From the NCBI GenBank assembly GCA_024636855.1, contig JAGXGG010000081.1, positions 1 through 40,668 of the forward strand: a DNA stretch of 40,668 nucleotides, written 5' to 3'. The notes below the pieces were generated by a model. The model saw only the letters and a list, made by a program, of their open reading frames with translations, did no database searches and had not been told where the DNA came from. The stretch's first letter is position 1; each line of letters begins with the position of its first letter. The translations under genes were made by a program, and so were the position numbers. This stretch comes from Ignavibacteriota bacterium (GTDB taxonomy: Bacteria; Bacteroidota; Ignavibacteria; Kapaibacteriales; UBA2268). Of this stretch, positions 22,223 through 31,070 are shown in pieces.

Positions 22223-24097
22223 ATGAAAAAAATTCTACTTATTACTTTACTATTACTAAGCATGAGTCTTCATGCAGTTGAAAACCAATTGCTCTATGAT
22301 CCATTGCCAGGTGAAGAAGATATTTATCTTGATATCATTTATGATAATATCGGTACTGAAAATAGTTATGATGCATTTATTGCTTTGCAAAGATTGACAG
22401 CAAAACTTTATGCTAAGAAAGATTTCAAAGCGATGAAGGAGCTATATGTAGAATTCAAGAAAGATCTACCTGAATACTCTGATAAAATTGATAAAATCAT
22501 TGCTATTCTTTCGGATAAAGATTATAAATTGGAAGAGATAAATTTAGGAAGCCACGTTAATACCGAATTTGCTGAGTATAGTCCTACTCCAAATGGTAGT
22601 GGTACCCGTCTATACTTTACAGGATATGGTAGAGATAATGATAATAAGACTGAAGACATTTTCATGTCCGAATTCAAAGATGGATTTTGGCAACCTGCAC
22701 AGAAGCTTCAAGATGGGATAAACTCTGATAAAAACATGGAGGCTCCTCAATGTATAACTACAGATGATAATACACTTATCTTCTTTGGCAATCTGGACTC
22801 TAGTTTTGGTAGAGGTGATTTATTCTATTCTCAAAGAATATCTGACAAATTATTCGGTGAAGTTCAGCATTTCCCAAGACCAATTAATTCAGAATACTTC
22901 GATTGTGATGCAAAAATAAATAATAATGGTACTTCTATTGTTTTCGTTTCAGATAGACCAGGTGGTGTAGGAGAGGAACACTTATATGGAGAGTATTGGA
23001 AAGGAAGTATGCAGGGAAATACAGATATATATGTAGCAGTAAAGGATGAAGAAGGGAATTGGAAAGAACCTATAAATCTAGGTAAAACTATAAATACAGA
23101 ATTTGCAGAAAGAAAACCATTTCTACATCCAGATGGTATGACACTTTATTTTAGTTCAAACGGTCATGCTGGTCTAGGTAGAATGGACTTGTACATGGCG
23201 AAAAGACTATATGAGGATTCGTGGACTGATTGGGGAGAACCAATCAATATGAGTAAAGAAATTAACTCACCCGGAAATGAGAGAGCTGCAATCATCAATA
23301 CTTTTGGTGAACTTGCTTATTTTGCTACTGCTGAGAGACCAATCACATTTGGTCAATCCGATATATTCACTATGTCATTACCAGATCACCTTAGACCAAA
23401 TCCAGTAGCTGTTATTAAAGGTACTGTAAAGGATACTGATGGAAATCCTATAGATGCAAAAATCCTTTGGGAAAACTTAGAGAACGGTCGAAAAATGGGG
23501 GAAATGCGTTCCAATCCAGAAACTGGTGAATATTTTATAATCTTTCCTTTGGGTAAGAATTATGGCTTTTATGCAGAGAAAGAAGGATATTTCCCAATAT
23601 CTAAGAGTATAGATTTAACAAAGAAAGATTCTTCTATGACCGTAATACAAGATATTATTCTGTATCCTGTTAGTGATCTACTAACTGTCGATGAAAACAC
23701 TTCAAATGTGTCAAATGCAAATAATACAGACTTCGATAAATCTTCAAAAAAATTAAGAATCAATAACTTATTCTTTGCATATAGAGAATCAAGTATTTTA
23801 AGTTCTTCTTACCCAGAATTAGAAAGGGTAGCATATTTACTTAATAATTATCCTAAAATAGCCAAAGTTGAAATAGCTGGACATAGTGATGATATTGGTG
23901 GCGACGAATACAACAAGAATCTTTCTCTGAAAAGAGCAGAATCTGTACGTGATTACTTAATAAAGAAAGGTGTACGTTCTGATAGATTAATAGCCACTGG
24001 TTATGGTGAAGAATCTCCTGTAGGAGATAATACTACTGAAGAAGGTAGAGCTCTCAACCGTAGAGTTGAGATGAAAATACTTGAAGTTAAAGAGTAG
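22223..24097 (+). CDS. PorE-like PD40/carboxypeptidase-regulatory/OmpA-domain protein
   Basis: A 624-aa envelope protein. A signal peptide (MKKILLITLLLLSMSLHA) precedes a helical TPR-like region (about 35-105), then a PD40 propeller (about 110-395; blades with SPTPNGSGTRLYFT, FVSDRPGG, HPDGMTLYFSSNGH). A carboxypeptidase-regulatory-like beta domain follows (VIKGTVKDTDGNPIDAKI, about 405-485). The C-terminal OmpA domain (about 505-620) has the peptidoglycan-binding pattern GHSDDIGGDEYN and NLSLKRAESVRDYL. This domain order is that of PorE, the T9SS component that anchors the secretion machinery to peptidoglycan. The T9SS cargo further along supports that role, but several paralogues of this layout exist in most such genomes. 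Confidence 0.8.
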   Translation: MKKILLITLLLLSMSLHAVENQLLYDPLPGEEDIYLDIIYDNIGTENSYDAFIALQRLTAKLYAKKDFKAMKELYVEFKKDLPEYSDKIDKIIAILSDKDYKLEEINLGSHVNTEFAEYSPTPNGSGTRLYFTGYGRDNDNKTEDIFMSEFKDGFWQPAQKLQDGINSDKNMEAPQCITTDDNTLIFFGNLDSSFGRGDLFYSQRISDKLFGEVQHFPRPINSEYFDCDAKINNNGTSIVFVSDRPGGVGEEHLYGEYWKGSMQGNTDIYVAVKDEEGNWKEPINLGKTINTEFAERKPFLHPDGMTLYFSSNGHAGLGRMDLYMAKRLYEDSWTDWGEPINMSKEINSPGNERAAIINTFGELAYFATAERPITFGQSDIFTMSLPDHLRPNPVAVIKGTVKDTDGNPIDAKILWENLENGRKMGEMRSNPETGEYFIIFPLGKNYGFYAEKEGYFPISKSIDLTKKDSSMTVIQDIILYPVSDLLTVDENTSNVSNANNTDFDKSSKKLRINNLFFAYRESSILSSSYPELERVAYLLNNYPKIAKVEIAGHSDDIGGDEYNKNLSLKRAESVRDYLIKKGVRSDRLIATGYGEESPVGDNTTEEGRALNRRVEMKILEVKE

Positions 24098-24099
24098 AA

Positions 24100-24696
24100 T
24101 TAAAAAGATTTTAGAGATTTAAGCCAATCAGTAAATGCTACAATTGCTTTATATCTATGGCTGATTTTATTTTTAATCATAGGGTTTAATTCTGCGAAAG
24201 TCTCATTGTAATTAGATGGGATAAAAATAGAATCGTATCCGAATCCATTACTGCCATTTTCAGAAGTACTAATATGCCCATTGCAACAGCCTTTGAAATA
24301 CTTCTCTTCGTTATCTGAAATGAAGCAAATTACAGTTTCGAAATAAGCTTCTCGGTTATTTTTATCTTCAAGTAATTTTAGTAGTAGTTTTCTATTATCT
24401 GAATCTTTCGCATTTTCCGAAGCAAAACGAGCTGAACGAACTCCAGGTTTACCATCTAGATCTTTTACAAATAATCCAGTATCATCTGCGAATGAAGGAA
24501 TTCCTATTTTATTGAATAATGATACGGCTTTTATTCTTGCATTTCCTTCTAATTCATCTGAATCCTCTTCGGGGTCGCTTATTATATTCAATGATTTAGG
24601 ACTTACAATTTCTATGTTATCAAGTCCATTTACATTTAGAATATGTTGTATTTCGAATATTTTATTTTGGTTATTAGTTGCTGCCGCTATTCTCAT
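24100..24696 (-). CDS. rdgB: Non-canonical purine NTP pyrophosphatase (RdgB/HAM1)
   Basis: A house-cleaning enzyme that hydrolyses dITP, XTP and ITP to monophosphates to keep them out of DNA and RNA. It has the N-terminal nucleotide-binding motif AAATNNQNKIFEI, the catalytic acidic pair in SFADDTGL (D71, D72), the loop KPGVRSARFA, and the C-terminal GFGYDSIFIP and ISHRYKA. All are canonical and the 198-aa length is normal. The start overlaps the end of meaB by 23 bp. It is the last gene of the minus-strand operon and ends 2 bp from the convergent PorE-like gene. Confidence 0.95.
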   Translation of the reverse strand: MRIAAATNNQNKIFEIQHILNVNGLDNIEIVSPKSLNIISDPEEDSDELEGNARIKAVSLFNKIGIPSFADDTGLFVKDLDGKPGVRSARFASENAKDSDNRKLLLKLLEDKNNREAYFETVICFISDNEEKYFKGCCNGHISTSENGSNGFGYDSIFIPSNYNETFAELNPMIKNKISHRYKAIVAFTDWLKSLKSF

Positions 24697-25657
24697 CGTT
24701 CAATAGTTCCATTACGCCTTTGATGGCAGTGGTTTGTTTATTCTTAATTCTTTTTACTATGTTGTTGTATTTTGATTCAAAGCTTTTATTTTGAAATGCT
24801 TTTCTGAGGACTTCTTCTTTAAGAATTTCTATAAGTCTCTCACTCTCTTGTTCAGTACGGTTATCTTCAAAAAAGCCAGTCTCTTTAGATATTTTACAAA
24901 AGATATCTATAGCATCTACTAAAGTTTTTAAGTTTATTCCTTCTAAAGCAGAAATTTTAATAACTTTTCTTCGCCAAAACTCTTTGTCATAATTAAGGAT
25001 TCTAACAGCATTTTTATATTCTAAAACTGTGTCATTAACTAAACTATCTTTAGTATCAGCTTTGTTTATTGCTAATATGTCTGAAACTTCTAATATACCA
25101 CGTTTTATTCCTTGCAATTCATCGCCAGAACCGGGGTTTAGAAGCATAACTAGAACATCAACAATTGATGATATGTTAATCTCATTCTGTCCGACACCTA
25201 CTGTCTCTACTATTATTCTTTCGAATCCAGCAGCTTCACAAAGTAAGATTGATTCTTTAGTTCGAGAGGCAGTTCCTCCGAGCATACCAGAAGAAGGGGT
25301 AGGGCGAATGTACGAATTTTTATGTTGCGCTAGTGCAGTCATTCTAGTCTTATCTCCGAGAATAGAACCACCACTTACCTTACTAGATGGGTCTATTGCT
25401 AATACAGCTGTCCTAAAACCTAAATTACAGTAATATAAGCCAAGAATATCAATTAGAGTAGATTTACCAACACCAGGAGGACCAGTTATACCTATTCTAA
25501 TAGAGTTTCCAGTTTTATCTAAGACTCTTTCTAAAACATCTTGACCCAGTTTGAAATGCTTTTCAGAGGTACTCTCAATCAGAGTGATAGACCTGGATAA
25601 ATAGCTCAAATCTCCTTCTAAAAGACCTTTTGTTATATCATCCAAGCCATATTTCAA
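24674..25657 (-). CDS. meaB: Methylmalonyl-CoA mutase-associated GTPase MeaB
   Basis: A G3E-family GTPase chaperone that loads and protects adenosylcobalamin on methylmalonyl-CoA mutase. Visible are the P-loop GPPGVGKST (59-67), the following Asp-rich switch (VLAIDPSSKVSGGSILGDKTRM), the switch II region VETVGVGQNE and the guanine-specificity motif NKAD. The 327-aa length is typical. The mutase itself is not in the window. It overlaps the response regulator by 4 bp (ATGA) and rdgB by 23 bp, giving tight translational coupling. Confidence 0.94.
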   Translation of the reverse strand: MKYGLDDITKGLLEGDLSYLSRSITLIESTSEKHFKLGQDVLERVLDKTGNSIRIGITGPPGVGKSTLIDILGLYYCNLGFRTAVLAIDPSSKVSGGSILGDKTRMTALAQHKNSYIRPTPSSGMLGGTASRTKESILLCEAAGFERIIVETVGVGQNEINISSIVDVLVMLLNPGSGDELQGIKRGILEVSDILAINKADTKDSLVNDTVLEYKNAVRILNYDKEFWRRKVIKISALEGINLKTLVDAIDIFCKISKETGFFEDNRTEQESERLIEILKEEVLRKAFQNKSFESKYNNIVKRIKNKQTTAIKGVMELLNDENSGSN

Positions 25658-26031
25658 GATGATCTCAAGTTTGATTCTAATTCTAATTGAAGATAGTTCA
25701 TAAAATCAAGATTCTTTGATACGAATAATGAATCATGATCCTTAATGTATTTCATAGTATCTGGATTCAAATCTTCGACTGTACAATAGATGACTTTAGA
25801 TTTTCGCTTGTGCTTTTCTATTGTCTCGATAGTATCCATTATATTGGCCGAATATGGTAATCTAAGATCACAAACGACCATATCATATTCATTTTTTTGC
25901 AATTGCTCAACTGCATCTTTTAGATTGTAAGTATTATCTGTTACTATGTCTAACTTAACAGAGTATTTGAAAATCATCTGTAAGAGATTTTGTTGTCCAG
26001 GGTCGTCCTCTACTACCAATAATCTATTCAT
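25654..26031 (-). CDS. Stand-alone response-regulator receiver domain
   Basis: A 125-aa CheY-like receiver with no output domain. The phosphorylation site is Asp55 in VVCDLRLP. The acidic pair is E8-D9-D10 in LLVVEDDPGQQ, Thr84 is in IYCTVED, and the conserved Lys is K106 in FVSKNL. All residues needed for phosphotransfer are present. The output must be by protein-protein interaction or phosphorelay. No histidine kinase is nearby. Its position between a hydrolase and meaB in an overlapping operon is unusual and gives no clear clue to the pathway. Confidence 0.88.
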   Translation of the reverse strand: MNRLLVVEDDPGQQNLLQMIFKYSVKLDIVTDNTYNLKDAVEQLQKNEYDMVVCDLRLPYSANIMDTIETIEKHKRKSKVIYCTVEDLNPDTMKYIKDHDSLFVSKNLDFMNYLQLELESNLRSS

Positions 26032-26034
26032 ATA

Positions 26035-26823
26035 TTATCCCCTTAAATAGTTAATTGCTGCTGTTACTAACATACTTGTTCCTATAGGCATTGCATTTTC
26101 GCTCGGTGAGAGTTTAGAATTATGCAAAGCAGGCATTGATTTCAAATTTTTAGGTCTTACTCCTACAAACCAGAAAGTAGCAGGTATATTCTTCCCATAA
26201 AAGGCAAAATCCTCACCCCACATTTTAGGTTCGAAAACAACAGTATTATCCTCTCCAACTATCTTATTAGCATTGCTAATAGTTAATTCTGTCAAATTTT
26301 GATCATTGATAACTGGGGGATAACCCTTTTTTATTTCTACTTCTATTTCACAACCGTACAATTTACACAATGCTACTGAGTTTTCTTCTATTAATTTGTG
26401 CATTTGTAGTCTCCACTCCTCGTTGAACGACCTGAGAGTTCCCATTAGTTTTACTTCATCTGGGATTATGTTAGTAGAGTTTCCACCATTAACCGAAGTA
26501 ATACTAAGGACTCCTGCTTCAATTGGGTCTTTGTACTTTGTCATCAATGTCTGAAAGTGAATAATCAATTGAGAAGCAGCAACTATAGGATCATGTCCTA
26601 ACTGTGGTTGTGCTGCATGAGTACTAGTACCTTTTATAGTAAAATATAGCTCATCAGGTGCTCCCATTACCGGACCACTATTCAAAGACACGATTCCCTC
26701 GCTTTCTCCTGGGTATATATGTTGTCCAAATATTGCATTTACTTTAGGATTCTCAAGCACTCCTTCTTGAATCAATATACTAGCTCCACCTGGAAGTTTT
26801 TCTTCCCCTGGTTGGAAAATCAA
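26035..26823 (-). pseudogene. M20 amidohydrolase, C-terminal part (frameshifted gene)
   Basis: The 3' part (about 262 codons) of a metal-dependent amidohydrolase of the M20D/HipO type, which removes acyl groups from amino-acid conjugates. It contains the glutamate motif FQPGEEKLPGGASIL, FGQHIYPG with the metal-binding His, the dimerisation lid, and the final ligand in LHNSKLSPSENA. The ATG at 26823 is internal: homology continues upstream (VKLIFQ) in this frame to about 26831, where it meets the N-terminal piece in a different frame. With one added base the two halves make a protein of about 390 aa, the normal family length. Confidence 0.88.
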
Positions 26824-26828
26824 TTTTA

Positions 26829-27209
26829 CTATCCCACGAGTTCATCTTCCATTCCTTTAAGTATTTCAGCAGCTCCTATGAGCATAGTAGTATGCATATC
26901 ATGTCCACAAGCATGCATCACACCATCGTTTTTAGAAGCAAATTCCAATCCTGTAGCTTCCTTTATTGGTAAAGCATCTATATCAGCACGAAGACCAACA
27001 CATTTATCTCCTTTTCCAATAGTAGCAACTACACCTGTATTGCCTATAACTCTATTTTCTATACCCAATTCATCAAGCTTTGATTGTATATACTTACAAG
27101 TTTCAAATTCCTTGAACGATAATTCTGGATTAGAATGAATTTCTCTTCTTATCTTTTGTAGTTTTGGGAACAACATTTTTGCTTGTTCTAGTACTATTTT
27201 CTCTGTCAA
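26829..27209 (-). pseudogene. M20 amidohydrolase, N-terminal part (frameshifted gene)
   Basis: The 5' part of the same amidohydrolase. It begins with the family pattern KLQKIRREIHSNPELSFKE, then GLRADIDALPIKE with metal-ligand and catalytic Asp, and ends in GVMHACGHDMHTTMLIGAA (Cys101, His103 as ligands), AAEILKGMEDELVG and TAG at 26829-26831. The sequence GTGGGATAGTAAAATTG reads correctly into the downstream half if one A is restored (GGA-ATA-GTA-AAA-TTG, Gly-Ile-Val-Lys-Leu). Either the gene is inactivated or the base was lost in sequencing. Confidence 0.88.
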
Positions 27210-27212
27210 AAT

Positions 27213-28046
27213 TTAAACCTCTATTTCCTTTTCTTTTAATATTATTGCCGGACCTATTAGATGAAATTTTGTCCCTTTTTTAACATCTATTCTTTTATCT
27301 ATCGTTATCTTTTCGCCGCTAGTAGGTATTATATCTACTGGAAAGTTAAGACCACTTTCTTCAACTGCAGTTATTGCTGTAGCTACTGCTCCAGTACCAC
27401 AAGCTCCAGTTTCTTTCTCGACTCCTCTCTCATAAGTTCGGAGATATACAATTTTAGATCTCACGTCATAGAAATTAGCATTAGAGCCAACGTTACCAAA
27501 TGTTTCGTTATATCTAACTTCTCTACCAATACCATTAATATCGAGTTTTGCAATATCAAGTAAATCCAATTTGTCTATTCTAATCACAGTATGTTGACTA
27601 CCATTATCAACGTAATGTGTATTGACTAGGTGTCCTTGCAATTTGAGAGTTTGTTCCTTGTATTCTTTTATATTAGGCATTTCTAAATCAATAAGATCTT
27701 CTAGAATCTGAGCCGAATATATAGCTCCTGCCATTTCAAATCTAACTTTTTCTTGACTGCTTTTAATTACTCCTTTCGTAAGTGCAAATTTCACAATTGC
27801 CCTTCCACCATTACCACACATCATTCCAGTACTACCATCTGGGTTGAAATAAACGCATTTGAAGTTATAATCGGCACTTTGCTCTAAAAGCATTAATCCT
27901 TCAGTCTCAAAATTGTTTGTTTTATTAACTGAACAGAGAATAGGTGCCAAAGACTTTCCTTGCTCTTCAGATAGTATATTTGCAGTGTTGTCTATTACAG
28001 TGAATAAATTCCCTGCACCAGACATATATGTTACTTTAATCTTCAT
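27213..28046 (-). CDS. dapF: Diaminopimelate epimerase
   Basis: DapF interconverts LL- and meso-diaminopimelate for lysine and peptidoglycan synthesis, without a cofactor. The two catalytic cysteines are in MMCGNGGRA (C77) and ETGACGTGA (C216), and substrate-contact regions (NPDGSTGMM, VGSNANF, RTYERGVEKE) are canonical. The 277 aa length is normal. The start codon overlaps the end of the original inositol-monophosphatase frame, and the stop is 3 bp before the M20 gene. Confidence 0.95.
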   Translation of the reverse strand: MKIKVTYMSGAGNLFTVIDNTANILSEEQGKSLAPILCSVNKTNNFETEGLMLLEQSADYNFKCVYFNPDGSTGMMCGNGGRAIVKFALTKGVIKSSQEKVRFEMAGAIYSAQILEDLIDLEMPNIKEYKEQTLKLQGHLVNTHYVDNGSQHTVIRIDKLDLLDIAKLDINGIGREVRYNETFGNVGSNANFYDVRSKIVYLRTYERGVEKETGACGTGAVATAITAVEESGLNFPVDIIPTSGEKITIDKRIDVKKGTKFHLIGPAIILKEKEIEV

Positions 28047-28812
28047 TTATTACTCGTATTGCTTCATCATGAATCTGACCATTAGTCGCTAATATTTCTT
28101 TATCATTAACTAATGACGGTTCTCCCTTGTAGTTAGTACACTTTCCACCTGCTTCTTGCACGATTAATATGCCTGCAGCTACGTCTCAACTATTTAGATT
28201 TACTTCCCAAAACCCTTCGAATCTACCACAAGCTACATAAGCTAAATCCAATGCAGCTGAACCGAGTCTTCTTATGGGTATTCCTCTTTTTACAATATTT
28301 GTAAAACTCTTGATAGCATTTTTAGGATCATTATTAATATCATAAGGAAAACCAGTAACAAGCAATGATGAATTCATGTCACTTTTATTAGATACAGCAA
28401 TAAGTTCTCCATTTAGTTTTGCTCCATTACCCAATTCAGCACTAAAAAGTTCATCTAGAATAGGTTGATATACCGCCCCAGCTATTAGTTCTCTATTTTT
28501 GCTAAGTGCTATACTTACACTGAATATAGGGATATTGTTAGCATAGTTAACAGTACCGTCTAGTGGGTCTATTATCCAATCATACTCACTATTATTATTA
28601 ACACTTCCTTTTTCTTCAGAAATAATATTGTGAGTAGGGAATGCTTTCTTAATTTCTTCTACTATATACTTTTCACTTTTATAATCGTATTCAGTAACAA
28701 GATTGTTTTTTCCAATTTTGTTATCAATTTGAAACTTACTACCGAACCCACTACGTAGTATATTTCCAGAATTTGTTATTGTATTATTAATAAAATCAGT
28801 AAATTTGGTCAT
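28036..28812 (-). pseudogene. Inositol monophosphatase family gene interrupted by TGA
   Basis: The family (inositol-1-phosphatase, CysQ or histidinol-phosphatase-like) uses Mg2+ ligands seen here as Glu66 (ISEEKG), Asp82 and Asp85 (IIDPLDGTVNYA). After EGFWEVNLNS the frame meets TGA at 28186-28188, exactly where the family has Trp in the motif WDVAAG. The same frame then continues DVAAGILIVQEAGGKCTNYK to TAA at 28036-28038, overlapping the dapF start. Read through, the protein is about 258 aa, the normal length. The open part alone (28186-28812, 208 aa) lacks the C-terminal Asp ligand and should be inactive. A TGG-to-TGA nonsense change or a sequence error explains this best. Confidence 0.9.
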
Positions 28813-28924
28813 GTTTTTATATGTAAATTAAAATAATAATAAGAGAAAATAAGATTAAACGACTAAAAACATGCTTTTAGAGACAAATTCTTTTATTTCT
28901 TTTTATATCTTCTTATATTTTATT

Positions 28925-28940
28925 GTAACCTATTTGTAAC
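28925..28940. repeat. GTAAC direct repeat before the first recombinase
   Basis: Two GTAAC copies (28925-28929, 28936-28940) with 11-bp spacing, about one helical turn, 44 bp before the start of the first tyrosine recombinase. Related GTAAC/GTTAC copies occur at 30989-31012 before the second recombinase. They may be protein-binding sites. Confidence 0.35.
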
Positions 28941-28983
28941 TCATAAATAATACTTAGTTCGAAAACTAACAAGGTATTAAAAT

Positions 28984-30021
28984 ATGAAAGTACATCTGAG
29001 AAAGAAACCCATCTCAAAAAACCGAAGCTCACTATACTTGGAATACTATAATTCAGGAAAAAGAAGTTTTGAATTCCTTAAAATATATATCCATTCAGGA
29101 AAAAGACTTTCCCTACATGAGAAAAATCATAACAAAGAAGCACTGAAGAAAGCAAAAATATTAAAATCAGAACGTGAAGTTGAAATATATAAAGGTGTCT
29201 ATAGAAGTTCCAAAGGAAAAATTAATATTTACTATTTAGAATATCTAAAAGAATTCGCAACTGAAAAAGGAAACTATCACATTCAAGCATACCGAAATAT
29301 GAAATTGCATCTCGGTAAAGACAAACCTATTAATATGATAGAACCAAATACTCTTCGTAGTTTTAAAGTATACCTAGAGAATAAGTACAAAGCAACTACA
29401 GCTAAGAACTATTTTAACACTATACGTATGTTATTTAGCCATGCTATTAAAGAAGATATTATTAAAGATAATCCCTGTAAGAATATACCTGATAATACTG
29501 TTAAAATTACTAGGAGAGTACATTTAACATTAGAAGAGTTAAAGATTCTGTACATCACACCTTGCAAAAATGAGAATGTCAAAATTGCCTTTTTATTCGC
29601 ATGCTTTACAGGACTTAGAATATCAGATGTGTTAAAGTTAAAATATAGTGATATTTCAAATGACCAGATATCTATTTATCAAACTAAAACGAAAGATTTC
29701 ATAAATTTACCAATTAATCAATTCATATATTCGTTAATAAATATAACGGATGTAGGAAAAGAGAAAAACGTATTTGTATTACCTTCAAAAACATGGATTA
29801 ACTTAGTCCTAATTGATTGGGTTAAAAGTGCAGGAATTAATAAACATACTACGTTTCACGTATCTAGACATTCATTCGCAACTATCCAAATTACTTTAGG
29901 AACAGATATTTATACAGTATCTAAACTACTGGGCCATAGAAATTTGGAGACAACACAGATATATGCTAAAATAGTAGACAAAATGAAAACTGATGCAATA
30001 AATAGGATGCCATTTTTATGA
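28984..30021 (+). CDS. Tyrosine recombinase/integrase 1
   Basis: A 345-aa phage-type integrase. The N-terminal arm-binding-like beta region (RSSLYLEYYNSGKRSFEFLK) and SAM-like core-binding domain (about 80-170) precede a catalytic domain with all canonical residues: Arg212 (FTGLRISD), Lys235 or 237 (QTKTKDF), His292 and Arg295 (FHVSRHSFA), His318 (LLGHRNLETT) and nucleophile Tyr327. It should be able to cut and rejoin DNA. The architecture is that of Bacteroidota integrative elements and transposons. Its stop overlaps the start of the next gene as ATGA, so the two are translationally coupled. It is the first gene of the 28984-32925 mobile module. Confidence 0.92.
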   Translation: MKVHLRKKPISKNRSSLYLEYYNSGKRSFEFLKIYIHSGKRLSLHEKNHNKEALKKAKILKSEREVEIYKGVYRSSKGKINIYYLEYLKEFATEKGNYHIQAYRNMKLHLGKDKPINMIEPNTLRSFKVYLENKYKATTAKNYFNTIRMLFSHAIKEDIIKDNPCKNIPDNTVKITRRVHLTLEELKILYITPCKNENVKIAFLFACFTGLRISDVLKLKYSDISNDQISIYQTKTKDFINLPINQFIYSLINITDVGKEKNVFVLPSKTWINLVLIDWVKSAGINKHTTFHVSRHSFATIQITLGTDIYTVSKLLGHRNLETTQIYAKIVDKMKTDAINRMPFL

Positions 30022-30992
30022 ATATAAAGAAGTTCTGTACTGAATTACATTTTTTAAGTAGAATACATAATATAGATTTGAACGACTTAATTCAAAAAAA
30101 AGTAGATGTGTCGATTGAGTATAACTACAATAGGCTGATGAACAGTAATATAAAAAACAATTTTAGTACAGTACTGAATTATTTTGAATTATCTTCTTTA
30201 TTAATAGATGATTTAGATGAAGAAATATTAAAGAAATTCCGACTCACTGAGAAGGAGTATTCTGAATTGCATCTTACTATGCCTGAAGAAGTGATTGTAA
30301 CTGTGATTGTAATAAAAGCAAGTTATTACAGTGATTATGGGGATGATTATAATTTTTCACCATTAGTAAACGAATTGAATAATTATCTAAAAGAATATAA
30401 TTCATATAATGAAGCAATAATAATCTATGAAGAGTATAAAAATACATATCTAAAGTCAAGTGATGAAATTATAGACATGTATGAATACAATTACATCCCA
30501 AGTGATAATAATGAAGAGAAAATTATTTATTCAAAGAACATCAAATCAACTCAATTCTATTTGACATGCTATGTTTTAAATAAATTGTTATTTGAGGTTA
30601 GAAGTAGATTAAAAAAGGCATCTATATTAAGAAATGAATACGGCCAATTTGAATTCAACAAACCCCAGTGTGTCCTTGGATTGCTATTAAGTGAAATATA
30701 TAATACTCCAAACCTAATCGAAGAGAATAGTAGTAAAATTGAATTTGTCCGTAAAACGGTTTCAATCTTTGATGTTATAGGTAAACATAATTTTAACCTA
30801 TATAAATTTAAAGATAGAGAAAATGAAAGGGAAGAACTTGTTAATAGTTTAAAAGGTGGCTTATCAACTGAAAAAAAATGCAAAAAAACAATAGCGGAAT
30901 TAGCTGATGGTGAATATGAGGAAATTAAAGAAGCATTGATTAACATTTTAAAAGAGAAAGCAATAATAAAATCTGAAAAGAAAAAAAAGTAA
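30018..30992 (+). CDS. Unrecognised 324-aa protein coupled to recombinase 1
   Basis: No family was recognised. The protein is acidic, Asn/Glu/Leu-rich and apparently soluble (no signal or membrane segment), with a helical N-terminus (KKFCTELHFLSRIHNIDLND), a Tyr-rich middle (EYKNTYLKSSDEIIDMYEYN) and a Lys-rich helical C-terminus (KKCKKTIAELADGEYEEIKE, ending EKKKK). The final region could be a small DNA- or RNA-binding helix-turn-helix, but this is only an impression. The 4-bp overlap with the recombinase gene suggests it acts with that enzyme, as a regulator, accessory recombination factor or cargo. Confidence 0.6.
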   Translation: MNIKKFCTELHFLSRIHNIDLNDLIQKKVDVSIEYNYNRLMNSNIKNNFSTVLNYFELSSLLIDDLDEEILKKFRLTEKEYSELHLTMPEEVIVTVIVIKASYYSDYGDDYNFSPLVNELNNYLKEYNSYNEAIIIYEEYKNTYLKSSDEIIDMYEYNYIPSDNNEEKIIYSKNIKSTQFYLTCYVLNKLLFEVRSRLKKASILRNEYGQFEFNKPQCVLGLLLSEIYNTPNLIEENSSKIEFVRKTVSIFDVIGKHNFNLYKFKDRENEREELVNSLKGGLSTEKKCKKTIAELADGEYEEIKEALINILKEKAIIKSEKKKK

Positions 30993-31012
30993 CTGGTTAC
31001 TCATTTTGTTAC
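30988..31012. promoter_or_regulatory. Inverted AGTAAC/GTTACT site plus extra GTTAC before recombinase 2
   Basis: AGTAAC-TG-GTTACT (30988-31001) is a 14-bp inverted repeat with a further GTTAC at 31008-31012, 58 bp before the second recombinase start. The same pentamer appears twice before recombinase 1. An operator or recombinase/excisionase binding site is possible. Confidence 0.35.
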
Positions 31013-31070
31013 TGCCTTAGATGCATAAGTTAGCATAATACTAATTTACAACTAAAGGAAAATATACACT

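Noticed and set aside
25029-25433. A 134-codon plus-strand frame
   Set aside because: It is antisense to meaB, a well-defined GTPase gene.
28186-28188. Recoding of TGA as tryptophan
   Set aside because: TGA acts as the normal stop of several genes here (1303-1305, 16191-16193, 16709-16711, 30019-30021), and conserved Trp residues elsewhere are TGG. A local change fits better.
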